A stretch of DNA of 64,000 nucleotides from Hartmannibacter diazotrophicus. GTDB lineage: Bacteria; Pseudomonadota; Alphaproteobacteria; Rhizobiales; Pleomorphomonadaceae. Positions 28,604 through 37,495 of the stretch are shown in pieces; positions within the stretch are counted from its first letter, which is position 1, and the number at the start of each line of letters is the position of its first letter. The notes below the pieces were generated by a model. It worked only from the letters and a program-made list of their open reading frames with translations. It had not been told where the DNA came from and searched no databases. Location: the NCBI RefSeq assembly GCF_900231165.1, contig NZ_LT960614.1, positions 928,550-992,549 of the forward strand. Reading direction: 5' to 3'. The translations under genes and the position numbers were made by a program.

Positions 28604-30589
28604 TCAATCCCAGGACAGCGTCGGCGCGTCGGCGTGGATCTGGAACGTCTCTCCCGGCGCAGGCGCTGACGGCGCATCTCCTGCTTCCCGCAGGATCGTC
28701 GCGACCCGCTGCGTGGACGGATCGAAGGAATCGCGGAAGGCTTCCAGCCGGTGGCAAAGCTCGGGAATGATGTCGCGCGGCCTCCTCTCGCCGTAAATCG
28801 GGAAGAAGGTCGTCGTCGGGTTCCACGGCGGGTTGTCCCGGCCGAGCAGGAAGGCGTCCTGCAGGCCGCCGAAGCGCCAGCAAGGCAGGCCGAGCCCGCC
28901 GGCGACGTCGCCGACCACCGTGTTGGCGGTGATGACGAGGTCGCAGCAGTCGATCAGCGAGACCGAGCCGTCGATGTCCTGCTTCTGGTCGAGGTCGGGC
29001 AGGGAGTGCACCACCAGTCCCGTCTGGTTGTAGAATTCCTCAAGCTCCGGGATCTGGCAGTTATACTGGGCGTTGATCACCGAGACGCCGGGCGTGGCGA
29101 TGATCGGCGCCAGTTCCTTGAGGTCCAGATAGTAGTGATTGCGCAGGCCCTGGGTGTTGCGGCTGCGCCAGCAGATGCCGACGATGAGGTTGGGGCCGAG
29201 CCGCGCCGCCGTCTGGGCGAAGGCCAGGCGCCGCCGCGCGTCCGGCACGAGGTAGCGCGGATCGATGTTGAAGTCCTCTTCCCGGCGCCGGAAGAAGGTC
29301 GACAGGCTGCCGAGCGAGAGCTGCAGGTCGTAGTCCTCAAAGGTCGTCCGCAGCTGATCGACCGGAATGGCCTCGACAGCCGGAACGGAGCGCTTCACGA
29401 GGCCGGTGAGCCGGGCATCGCAGGCAATCGTCACCGACCCGACCAGCGGGACCACTTGACGCATCAGCGCGATCATGCGGATCGTGTCGCCGACGCCCTG
29501 TTCCGACCAGATGACGAGTTTCGCCCCTGGCTGCGGCGTGCCGTCCCAGAAGGGCAGCGGCAGCTTGATGACGCGCACGCCGATGTTCTCCACCTTCAGC
29601 CGGCGATCATAGAGATCCCAGCCGGCCTCCAGGTTGCCCATCGCCAGATTGATGAGCGAGAGGTTCCAGGCGATGTTGTCCTGATCCGGATCGGCTAGGT
29701 GGATCGGCATCATCTTGCGGTAGGCGTCTTCGAACCGGTTCTCCGCCATGTCGATGAGCGTGTCGGTGATCAGCACCGCGGCGTCGCGCTTTTCCAGCGG
29801 AATGATCTCGATGACCTGCCTGGCCTCTTCGAAGAGACCGAGCTGGACGAAACAGGAGGCGAGGAAGTTCAGGAACTCCAGGTCGTCGGGATAGCGGGCC
29901 AGCGCCTCCTCGATGACGTCGATCGCCTCGAGATTCTGCTTCAGGAGCACCATGCAGGCGATGACGTCGCGCAGCGGCTTGCGCTCGTCGGGCCGCAGGG
30001 CCTGGACGGCCTGATACTGCTCAAGCGCCTTGGTGTAGTTCTTCATCAGCGTGAAGATATGCGCCTTAGTCTGTATGGCCTCCGCGTTGTCCGCCTTGAG
30101 GTCCAGCGACTTGTTGACGGCGTTGAGCGCTTCCCTGAGGTTCTCCGCACGCGCCTCGATCCGGGCTAGCCGCAGCCAGAATTCCGGATGCTGGTCGTCG
30201 ATTTCGATGGCCTTGAGGAAATCGGCGCGCGCAAGATCGAAGTCCTCCAGGTCGGCGTAGACGCCGCCGCGGGACGAATAGTAGGGCGCGACATTGGGGC
30301 GGGCCTCGATGGCCTTGGTGATCAGCTCCAGCGACCTGACGGTGTCGCCCTGCCGGCGCACCAGAAGTCCGAGCAGGTGCAGCGCATCGCCATGCTTGGG
30401 AGCGACCTTCAAGGCCTTTTCATAGCCGACCTTGGCCGCATCGAGCCGGCCGGCCTTGTGGTCGATCAGGGCGCGCTCGAGGGTCTGGACCAGACGCTGC
30501 TTGTTTCCGGGCGAGACAGCCGAGCCGGCCTGGCCGGCAACGACATTGGCGAAGTTGTTGACGGGCTGCTTTCTTCTCTTGGGCGCCAT
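28604..30589 (-). CDS. TPR protein with GT41/GT9-like C-terminal glycosyltransferase domain
   Basis: 661 residues. TPR repeats span about 30-330 (AKVGYEKALKVAPKHGDALHLLGLL and following). From about 365 the sequence turns into a glycosyltransferase-like domain (LVIWSEQGVGDTIRMIALM, LIVGICWRSRNTQG, SLIDCCDLVITANTVVGDVAGGLG). Proteins of this plan occur in flagellin or protein glycosylation and surface polysaccharide loci. ATG 30589 with AAGGA ahead; the frame to 30637 lacks support. It is upstream of the TylF-like gene and neuB, suggesting it uses the nonulosonate or modifies an acceptor protein. Confidence 0.85.
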   Translation of the reverse strand: MAPKRRKQPVNNFANVVAGQAGSAVSPGNKQRLVQTLERALIDHKAGRLDAAKVGYEKALKVAPKHGDALHLLGLLVRRQGDTVRSLELITKAIEARPNVAPYYSSRGGVYADLEDFDLARADFLKAIEIDDQHPEFWLRLARIEARAENLREALNAVNKSLDLKADNAEAIQTKAHIFTLMKNYTKALEQYQAVQALRPDERKPLRDVIACMVLLKQNLEAIDVIEEALARYPDDLEFLNFLASCFVQLGLFEEARQVIEIIPLEKRDAAVLITDTLIDMAENRFEDAYRKMMPIHLADPDQDNIAWNLSLINLAMGNLEAGWDLYDRRLKVENIGVRVIKLPLPFWDGTPQPGAKLVIWSEQGVGDTIRMIALMRQVVPLVGSVTIACDARLTGLVKRSVPAVEAIPVDQLRTTFEDYDLQLSLGSLSTFFRRREEDFNIDPRYLVPDARRRLAFAQTAARLGPNLIVGICWRSRNTQGLRNHYYLDLKELAPIIATPGVSVINAQYNCQIPELEEFYNQTGLVVHSLPDLDQKQDIDGSVSLIDCCDLVITANTVVGDVAGGLGLPCWRFGGLQDAFLLGRDNPPWNPTTTFFPIYGERRPRDIIPELCHRLEAFRDSFDPSTQRVATILREAGDAPSAPAPGETFQIHADAPTLSWD

Positions 30590-30890
30590 CTTTCGTCCTT
30601 CTCTGGACCCATGCTCCGGATTTAATCCTGGAAGCACGATCCGATCACCCGTCTGCTCGCGGCAACGTGCGTTCAGGGCCTCAATGCCGGACCGGAGACC
30701 AGGCGGAAAGGCTCGGCGAGCCCATTGCCTCTCCGGTTCGAACGAATTGCGGCTGTGCGACCATCAAACACGAAACAGGATCGGCGCCCGGAGCTGCAAG
30801 GTCCGCCGGACGGCGCAGGCGCCGTCCGGTGTCGGCCGGGCATGAAGGGCCCGACTCACCCGCGATTGTGATGATTCGCCGGATCGGGCG
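30590..30890. other. Intergenic region, with GC-rich hairpin
   Basis: 301 bp between the end of the RND pump gene and the start of the TPR gene, both on the minus strand. Arms CCGGACGGC (30806-30814) and GCCGTCCGG (30821-30829) form a 9-bp stem with a 6-nt loop, but no T run follows on either strand, so it is at best a weak terminator or RNA-end-stabilising hairpin after the pump operon. Confidence 0.4.
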
Positions 30891-33800
30891 TCAAGTCGCA
30901 AGACCGGCGGCCGGGGGCTCGGGCTCGCGAGGCGGCTTGGAAGAGAGAGTAGCGGCCTCGGCAAGCTCGCTCGCAAGGCGTTGTTCGCCCGTCGCCCGGG
31001 GCTTGGAGAAGCGGGCGAGCAGCAGGAACATGACCGGGGTCAGGAAAAGTGTGAAGACCGTGGCAAAGCCGAGCCCGCCGACCAGCACCCAGCCGAGAGC
31101 GACACGCGCCTCGGCGCCGGCGCCGAAGGCGAGCACCAGCGGCACCGCGCCGACGATGGTGGCGATCATGGTCATCATCACAGGCCTGAGACGCACCCGG
31201 CAGGCCTCCTCGATGGCCTCGCGAACGCTCATGCCCTGGTCGCGGAGCTGGTTGGCGAACTCGACGACGAGGATGCCGTTCTTGGCCATGATGCCGACCA
31301 GCATCACGAGGCCGATCTGGCTGTAGAGGTTGATCGTGCCGCCCGTCAGCAGGATGGCGAAGACGGCGGCGGCAAGGCCGAAGGGGACAGTCGCGATGAT
31401 GATCAGCGCGGAGACGAAGCTCTCGAACTGGGCCGCCAGCACCAGAAGCACGATGGCGATGGCAAAGCCGAAGGTCTTCGACAACCCGCTGGAGGTTTCC
31501 TCCAGCGTCGCCGCCTCGCCGAGCGGGATCAGGCGGTAGCCGGGGGCAAGCGTGGTCGCCGCGATCTGCCGTGCCGTATCGAGCGCCCCCTGCATGGCGA
31601 CGCCATTGCCGAGGTTGCTGGTGATCGTCACGGCGCGGGTCTGCTCCTCGCGGTCGAGTTCGGGGGCCGAGGCGTTCTCGCGGATCGTCGCGACGGAGCT
31701 CATCGGCACCATGCGGCCGTCGCCGGAGCGCAGGAAGAGGTTTTCCAGATCCTTGGGGTCGTTGACCGGATTGGCCGTCGACATCAGCTTCACCGGCACC
31801 GCGTCGCCGGCGACATTCACCTCGGCGATCTTGCGCCCGTCGAGCACGGCCTGAAGTGCGATCTGCAGGTCGTCGAGCGAGATTCCGAGATCCTTCACCC
31901 GCTCGCGGTTGATATCGATCGAAAGCTGCGGCTGGGTCGGATCGGTGTCGAGGCGGGGCCCGTCGAACGCCGGATTGGCGTTCATCGCCGCGATCATCTT
32001 GCCTGCCTCTTCCTGCAGGCCTTCATAGGTCGGGCCGAGGATGCCGACCCTGAGGCCCTGGCCGCCGCCCCGGATGCCGAGGCTGTTGGGCGAGAAGGCG
32101 AAGGCCCGCATGCCCGGCAGCTTGGCGAGCTTGGCGTTGATCTCGCGGGCGATCGCCTGCTGGCCGCGTTCGCGTTCGGCCCAGTCGGCAAGCGTCATGA
32201 CCACGAAGCCGGAGTTGAGCTGGGTCCCGCGCCCGGCGATCGTCAGCACGGCCTGGGCCTCGCCGCTGTCGCGGTAGGGCTTCAGGATGGCGTTGATCTG
32301 GTCCATCTGCCGCGACATGTAGTCGATGGAAACGCCCTGCGGCGCGCTGACTCGCATCAGGATCACGCCGCGGTCTTCCGAGGGCGTCAGTTCCTGCGGC
32401 AGTGCCTTGAAGCTGACATAGGCGACCGCGCCGAAGAGAAGGCAGAGGACGATCACGACAAGCGGCAAGGCGAGCGCTGCCCGCAGGATCGCGAAATAGA
32501 TGCGGGCCAGCACGGCGCCAACCGCGTTGAGGGCACGGCCCAGAAGGTTGCCTTCGCCATGCCCGCTGCTGCTTTCCGGCAGGACATAGGCCGCGAGCAT
32601 CGGCGCGAAGGTGAGGGCCGTGATCGACGAAATCGCCACCGCCATCGCCAGCACGAAGCCGAATTCGCGGAAGAGACCGCCGGCCTGTCCGGGCAGGAAG
32701 GAAATCGGCACGAAGACGGCGGCAAGCGTTGCCGTCGTCGCCAGCACGGCGAAGAAGACCTCCTGAGTTCCGACCACGGCCGCCGCCCGGGACTTGAGGC
32801 CGAGATGGCGCTGGCGGACGATGTTTTCGAGAACGACGATGGCGTCGTCGACGACGATGCCGGTCGCCAGCACCAGCGCGAGCAATGTCAGGATGTTGAT
32901 CGAGAAGCCGACAAGCCAGATCGCCGCCAGCGTGCCGATCAGCGAGACGGGAATGGTGACGGCCGGGATCAAGGTCGCACGCGCGTCGGCAAGGAAGAGA
33001 TAGATCACCAGCACGACAACCGCGATGCCGAGCCCGAGGGCGATCTCCACCTCGTGCAGCGCGCCGTTGATGAAGGTCGCGTCGTCGCTGGTGACCCGGA
33101 TTTCGACGCCCTTCGGCATGGTCGCCTGCAGGTCGGCAACCGCCTGGCGCACGTTGTTGGAGATGTCGATCGTGTTGGAGCCCGAGGCGCGAATGATGCC
33201 AAGGCCGATGCCGACCCGTCCGTTGACCCTGAGCTGGGTCGAGTTGATGTCCGGGCCGCGGCTGACGTAGGCGATGTCGCGGACCCGCGTCGAGGCGTCG
33301 ACCAGAAGGTCGCCCATGGCTTCGGCTGTGATGACGCGGGCATCCGCGCGCACGATCAGCGCCTGGTCGCCGGTCCTCAGCGATCCGGCCGGTGCGTCGA
33401 AGGTGACGGAGCTGAGTGTCGTGACGAGGTCGGCAAGCGTCAGCCCCCTCGCCGCCAGCGCCGCTTCGTCCACGTCGACGCGGAAGATCGCCTCCCGGTC
33501 GCCATAGGCCTGGACATCGGCGACGCCGTCGACGGCGGAAAGGCGGTCCGTGATCCGGTCGTCGACGAGGGTGGTGAGATTTTCGATCGACATCGTGTCG
33601 GAAAGGATGGCGACGCGCATGATCGGATCGCTGTCGGCGTCGGACTTGACCACCTGCGGATCGTCGGCATCGTCGGGCAGGGTATTGCGCACCCGGTCAA
33701 CGGCGCCGCGCAGGTCGTTTGCGGCCGTTTCGATGTCGACATTGTCACCGAATTCCGCGGTCACGCGCGAGCGGCCGGACTGCGATGACGAGGAAATCGA

Positions 33801-34049
33801 CGCGACCCCCGCGACGCGGGCGACAGCCCCCTCAATGACCGACGTCACCTCGGTATCGATCGTCTCCGGCGCTGCGCCGTCATAGGTCGTCGTGATGGTG
33901 ACGATCGGCCGGTCGATATTCGGCAGCTCGCGAATTTCGATGCCGTTGAAGGCCGCGAGGCCGGCAACGACGATGAGCGCGTTGATAACAAGCGCCAGAA
34001 CCGGGCGCCGGACGAAAAGGGCGGTGAAGGCGGCGCTGCGTTCCGACAT
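30891..34049 (-). CDS. RND efflux transporter permease (AcrB/MexB-like family)
   Basis: 1052 residues, full length for the HAE-RND family. N-terminal TM (LALVINALIVVAGLAAFNGIEI), porter domains, the characteristic VDDAIVVLENI in the TM4 region, LPGQAGGLFREFGFVLAMAVAISS and the second TM half (FGFAIAIVLLVLAAQFESF, GIMAKNGILVVEFANQLRDQG). Drives proton-coupled export across the envelope. ATG 34049 lies 11 bp after the adaptor stop, so the two are co-translated. No outer-membrane factor gene is next to it. Confidence 0.95.
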   Translation of the reverse strand: MSERSAAFTALFVRRPVLALVINALIVVAGLAAFNGIEIRELPNIDRPIVTITTTYDGAAPETIDTEVTSVIEGAVARVAGVASISSSSQSGRSRVTAEFGDNVDIETAANDLRGAVDRVRNTLPDDADDPQVVKSDADSDPIMRVAILSDTMSIENLTTLVDDRITDRLSAVDGVADVQAYGDREAIFRVDVDEAALAARGLTLADLVTTLSSVTFDAPAGSLRTGDQALIVRADARVITAEAMGDLLVDASTRVRDIAYVSRGPDINSTQLRVNGRVGIGLGIIRASGSNTIDISNNVRQAVADLQATMPKGVEIRVTSDDATFINGALHEVEIALGLGIAVVVLVIYLFLADARATLIPAVTIPVSLIGTLAAIWLVGFSINILTLLALVLATGIVVDDAIVVLENIVRQRHLGLKSRAAAVVGTQEVFFAVLATTATLAAVFVPISFLPGQAGGLFREFGFVLAMAVAISSITALTFAPMLAAYVLPESSSGHGEGNLLGRALNAVGAVLARIYFAILRAALALPLVVIVLCLLFGAVAYVSFKALPQELTPSEDRGVILMRVSAPQGVSIDYMSRQMDQINAILKPYRDSGEAQAVLTIAGRGTQLNSGFVVMTLADWAERERGQQAIAREINAKLAKLPGMRAFAFSPNSLGIRGGGQGLRVGILGPTYEGLQEEAGKMIAAMNANPAFDGPRLDTDPTQPQLSIDINRERVKDLGISLDDLQIALQAVLDGRKIAEVNVAGDAVPVKLMSTANPVNDPKDLENLFLRSGDGRMVPMSSVATIRENASAPELDREEQTRAVTITSNLGNGVAMQGALDTARQIAATTLAPGYRLIPLGEAATLEETSSGLSKTFGFAIAIVLLVLAAQFESFVSALIIIATVPFGLAAAVFAILLTGGTINLYSQIGLVMLVGIMAKNGILVVEFANQLRDQGMSVREAIEEACRVRLRPVMMTMIATIVGAVPLVLAFGAGAEARVALGWVLVGGLGFATVFTLFLTPVMFLLLARFSKPRATGEQRLASELAEAATLSSKPPREPEPPAAGLAT

Positions 34050-34060
34050 CGTCTCTGTCC

Positions 34061-35299
34061 TCAGCTCGGCGACTTGAGAGACGAGCTCTCGCTGGAGACC
34101 TTGTCGGGACTGGCCGTCCCCCCGCCGTTGTCCGGCGTCGCCGCCGGAGCCTCGACATCGAGAACCTTGGCGCCGGGGCGCAGTCGCATCACGCCTTCCT
34201 GCACCACGATGTCGCCCGGCTTGAGGTCGCCGGCGACGAGCGTCGTCGTCATGTTGCGCTCGACGATCGTCACGCCGACGCGCTCGGCCACGCCGTCCTG
34301 AATGCGCCAGACGAAGGTGCCTTGCTTGTCCCACTGGACCGCGACCGAGGGGACTTCGGGAAAATGGTCGCCCGAAAAGTGCAGTTCGACCAGGAAGGAC
34401 ATGCCAGGTCTGAGATCGTCGTCGTCGTTTTCGATCGCGGCCTGAACCGGCAGCGTCCGGCTGTCGGCCTCGACGCGGCTGCCGATCGCCATCACCGTTC
34501 CGTGGAAGACCTTGCCGGGACGCGACGGGGTCGTCGCGTCGACCTGCTGATCGAGCGTGACGTCGGACGCATAGGTTTCCGGCACCCGGAATTCGACTTT
34601 CAGTCTGCTGCGGTCGTCAATGGTGGCGATTTCGGTGGTCGATGTGACGAGGTCGCCGGCCTCGACATTGGACAGGCCAAGGACGCCGGCAAAGGGCGCG
34701 CGCACGATGCGGTGATCGAGGTCGAGCCGCGCCTGCCTGACGGCGAGATTGGCGCTGGCAAGCTCCGAGCGCGCCGTTTCGCGGTCGACGGCGGAGACGG
34801 CGCTCCCGGTCGCGAGGCGGTCGTAGCGATCCACCTTGCGCTGTGCGTCGGCCAGCGTCACCTCGGCCTTTTGAAGCGCGATGGCCTCCGCGTCGTCGTC
34901 GAGCTGCAGCAACACCGCGCCGCCCTCGACTTTCTGGCCGGCGGTGAAGCCGACCGTGGTGACCATGCCGCTGGCGCGCGGGAAGAGCTTGACCGTCTTG
35001 ACCGCCTCGCCGGTGCCGATGGCGCGCACGCGGTCGTTGGTAATGGCTTCGGTGACTTCTGCGGTCAGCACCGGGGCCGGACCGCCCGGTCCGCGCCGCC
35101 CTGCGCCCGCCGCAGACGGGCCGCCGGCCTTGGCCGCATCGGCGCCCGTGGGCTGCTCGGGAGCGACCAGGGCGATGACGCTGGCCGGGACTCCCCAGCC
35201 GACAAGGCGGCCTGCGGCCTCGGTGTCAAATCGGACCCAAAGGGTCGCGGCGGCAACAATCACGCAAACGGCAACAAGCGCTTGTTTCCACGCGGCCAT
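34061..35299 (-). CDS. RND efflux periplasmic adaptor (membrane fusion protein)
   Basis: 412 residues. N-terminal TM (ALVAVCVIVAAATLWV), then the biotinyl-lipoyl-like halves (VKLFPRASGMVTTVGFTAGQKVEGG and DLDHRIVRAPFAGVLGLSNVEAGD) around a short coiled-coil hairpin (DAQRKVDRYDRLATGSAVSAVDRETARSEL broken by the usual turn), and beta-barrel. A Gly/Pro-rich stretch lies near residues 60-80. ATG 35299 with GGAGA ahead. Partner of the RND permease downstream. Confidence 0.94.
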   Translation of the reverse strand: MAAWKQALVAVCVIVAAATLWVRFDTEAAGRLVGWGVPASVIALVAPEQPTGADAAKAGGPSAAGAGRRGPGGPAPVLTAEVTEAITNDRVRAIGTGEAVKTVKLFPRASGMVTTVGFTAGQKVEGGAVLLQLDDDAEAIALQKAEVTLADAQRKVDRYDRLATGSAVSAVDRETARSELASANLAVRQARLDLDHRIVRAPFAGVLGLSNVEAGDLVTSTTEIATIDDRSRLKVEFRVPETYASDVTLDQQVDATTPSRPGKVFHGTVMAIGSRVEADSRTLPVQAAIENDDDDLRPGMSFLVELHFSGDHFPEVPSVAVQWDKQGTFVWRIQDGVAERVGVTIVERNMTTTLVAGDLKPGDIVVQEGVMRLRPGAKVLDVEAPAATPDNGGGTASPDKVSSESSSLKSPS

Positions 35300-35384
35300 G
35301 TGAAGGCGTCTCCAGAAAATACCAATGGAACATGGGAGCAATATCGCTCAATTCCTGACAGTGTATACGCATAAAAGTGTCACC

Positions 35385-35420
35385 GGATGTATCAGGCCCG
35401 TTTTGCAGGCAGATACATCC
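35385..35420. promoter_or_regulatory. 9-bp inverted repeat upstream of the RND pump operon
   Basis: Arms GGATGTATC (35385-35393) and GATACATCC (35412-35420) are perfect, with an 18-nt spacer; a nested pair TCAGGCC/GGCCTGA (35392-35398, 35422-35428) overlaps them. A further TGTATAC lies at 35362. It is 86 bp before the adaptor start and 48 bp past the TSUP stop, so it could be a pump operator or the TSUP 3' hairpin. Confidence 0.4.
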
Positions 35421-35468
35421 CGGCCTGAGAATTGGCGTTGGCGGGCAAGCGGCGGGCAGACGCCGGCC

Positions 35469-36218
35469 TCAGCCGGCCAGCCCCTTGTAGATGAGTTCCA
35501 GCGAAATCAGGAAGAGCGCGCCGAGGATGATCCGGAAGAAGAGTTCTTCCGGCAAGATGCGCGTCAGCCGGTAGCCGGCATAGGTCGAAATGAGCGCGAC
35601 AGGAACGAGGAGCGCGGCGACTTCCATGTTGTCGCTGCTGAACTCGCCAAGGGCACAGTAGGGCAGCAGCTTCGCCCAGTTGATGATGGCAAAGAGAATG
35701 GTCGACGTGCCGGCGAACACCATCTTCGGCAGCTTCTGCGGCAGCACATACATCTGGTAGGGCGGCCCGCCGGAATGGGAGATGAAGCTGGTGAAGCCCG
35801 CGATGGTCCCCCAGAAGGCACCGCGCGGAATATCGGCCGGGCGCGGCGGAAGCGTCCGTTTGCGCTTCAGCCAGCTGTCGATGCAGAAGGCAAGGCTGAG
35901 AAGGCCGATGAGAAGGGTCACCCAGCGCTCCGAGATGATCGAGGCCGTCGCCCAGCCGATGGCAACGCCGATCAGCGCGAAGGGCAGCAGGATCTTGAGG
36001 TTTCGGCCGCTGAACTCCCGCCGGTAGAGATAGAGGCCGACGACGTCGGAGACGATATAGATCGGCAGCAGCAAAGCGGCCGCGGTGACCGGGGACATGG
36101 CGAGCGAGAGAACCGGAACGCCGAGCATGCCCATGACCGGAAGCCCGCCCTTCGACATTCCCACGAAAACGGCCGCAAGCTCGGCGGCCAGGAGAAGTCC
36201 GGGGTCTGGGAAGGTCAT
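35469..36218 (-). CDS. TSUP/TauE-SafE family membrane transporter
   Basis: 249 residues with seven to eight hydrophobic segments. The N-terminal GMSKGGLPVMGMLGVPVLSL and the mid-protein GFTSFISHSGGPPYQMYVLP are the two halves of the duplicated TSUP signature (G-x-x-K/S-G). These carriers export sulfite, sulfoacetate or related organosulfur anions, or other small anions. The LysR gene lies 62 bp upstream on the same strand and may control it. Confidence 0.92.
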   Translation of the reverse strand: MTFPDPGLLLAAELAAVFVGMSKGGLPVMGMLGVPVLSLAMSPVTAAALLLPIYIVSDVVGLYLYRREFSGRNLKILLPFALIGVAIGWATASIISERWVTLLIGLLSLAFCIDSWLKRKRTLPPRPADIPRGAFWGTIAGFTSFISHSGGPPYQMYVLPQKLPKMVFAGTSTILFAIINWAKLLPYCALGEFSSDNMEVAALLVPVALISTYAGYRLTRILPEELFFRIILGALFLISLELIYKGLAG

Positions 36219-36280
36219 GAAGGGATCCGTCGGTCTTGATGGCAGGCTGCCGGCCGGATCGGCCGGGCGAAAGGAATGGA

Positions 36281-37180
36281 TCAGCTGTCCGCGTCGAAGA
36301 TCGCCCGGGTCGCGGAGATACGGTCCACGATGAAGCGATAGACCGCGGCGATCCGCCGGCTCTGGTGGGTGTCGGCGTGACTGATGATCCAGTATGTGCG
36401 GCGGAAGCGCACGTCCGGCAGCAGCCGCACGAGGTCCGGCATGCCGTTCGCGACATAGTCGTGGACGATGCCGATGCCGTTGCCGCTGCGGATGGCTTCG
36501 AGCTGTCCCGAAATGCTGGCGCAGGAAAACTGCATGCCGGCCGTCCGGGTCAGGGCTTCCGAATAGCGCAGGGCGCTGGAATAGGAAAGCTCCTCGATGC
36601 CGGAAATGACCACATGGCCGGCAAGATCGTCGAGGCTGGCCGGCTCGCCGCGCGCGGCCAGGTAGGTCTTCGTCGCATAGACGCTCAGCGTATAGTCGGT
36701 CAGCTTCTTGACGATCAGTTTCCCGTGCGCCGGCCGGTCGAGGCTGATCGCGATGTCGGCCTCGCGGCGCGACAGCGAAAAGGTGCGGGGCAGGGGCGCA
36801 AGCTCGACGACGAGATCAGGATGCCGGCTGGCAAGGCTGGAGAGGGCCGGTGCCAGGAAGTAGTTGCCGATGCCGTCGGGGGCGCCGACGCGCACCGTGC
36901 CGCTGACGCTCTCTGCGGCGCCCGACAGATCCGACTGCACGCGCAGGAACTCCGCTTCCATTTCCTCCGTGCTGGATCTCAGGCGCTCGCCGGCCGGCGT
37001 CAGCGTGCAGCCCGTCGAATGGCGTTCGATCAGCGCCGTCCCGAGCGACGTTTCAAGGGCCGTGATCTGGCGCCCGACGGTGGCGTGATTGAGGCCGAGC
37101 CGGTTCGCGGCGCCGAGAATTTGACCGGCCCGCGCAACGGCGAGAAACACGCGCAGATGGTCCCAGTCGGGATGGCTCAT
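36281..37180 (-). CDS. LysR-family transcriptional regulator
   Basis: 299 residues. Helix-turn-helix at about 5-62 (WDHLRVFLAVARAGQILGAANRLGLNHATVGRQITALE) and the LysR substrate-binding domain after residue 90. ATG 37180 chosen because it begins just before the HTH and has AAAGG ahead; the frame continues to 37393 as non-coding-looking sequence. A perfect 22-bp palindrome containing a T-N11-A core lies 41 bp upstream and is a probable autoregulatory site. Downstream TSUP gene is the likely co-transcribed target. Confidence 0.92.
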   Translation of the reverse strand: MSHPDWDHLRVFLAVARAGQILGAANRLGLNHATVGRQITALETSLGTALIERHSTGCTLTPAGERLRSSTEEMEAEFLRVQSDLSGAAESVSGTVRVGAPDGIGNYFLAPALSSLASRHPDLVVELAPLPRTFSLSRREADIAISLDRPAHGKLIVKKLTDYTLSVYATKTYLAARGEPASLDDLAGHVVISGIEELSYSSALRYSEALTRTAGMQFSCASISGQLEAIRSGNGIGIVHDYVANGMPDLVRLLPDVRFRRTYWIISHADTHQSRRIAAVYRFIVDRISATRAIFDADS

Positions 37181-37495
37181 GCCTTTGGCGCTCCTCGCAA
37201 CGGTCTTCCGGCGGCAAGGCCGATTGTGCAAATTTGCACAATCTCTTGGATCAAAGGGTCTCCGGATGCAAGAAAATTGAAACCGGCAGGATGACGCTGC
37301 AAGGACTTGCCGCAGGTGCGTTGCGATGCTGCCTTGCAGCAGGCTTCGCGCGCCAATTCCTGCGACGAACTGGACCGTCAAAATTGCTTGCAAGCCTTTC
37401 GCAATAATGAGCTATCATGCCCCCTTGCGGCGCCATACTTGTGCCGCCAACCTATAACACAGTGCCAACCATTCGCGCAGGCCGGGGTGAAAGGC
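37181..37495. other. Divergent regulatory region lysR / response regulator
   Basis: 315 bp. Besides the palindrome at 37222-37243 it contains the shorter palindrome GCTTGCAAGC at 37386-37395, about 100 bp before the response-regulator start. No gene seen. Confidence 0.4.
37222..37243. promoter_or_regulatory. Perfect 22-bp palindrome, probable LysR binding site
   Basis: Left arm GATTGTGCAAA is followed directly by its exact reverse complement, ending at 37243. It contains the LysR-type T-N11-A pattern (TGTGCAAATTTGCACA). It is 41 bp upstream of the lysR start codon and 252 bp from the divergent response-regulator gene. Confidence 0.75.

Noticed and set aside
30981-33788. A plus-strand open frame of 935 codons
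   Set aside because: It is the antisense shadow of the RND permease gene and encodes a low-complexity Asp/Arg/His/Gly-rich product.
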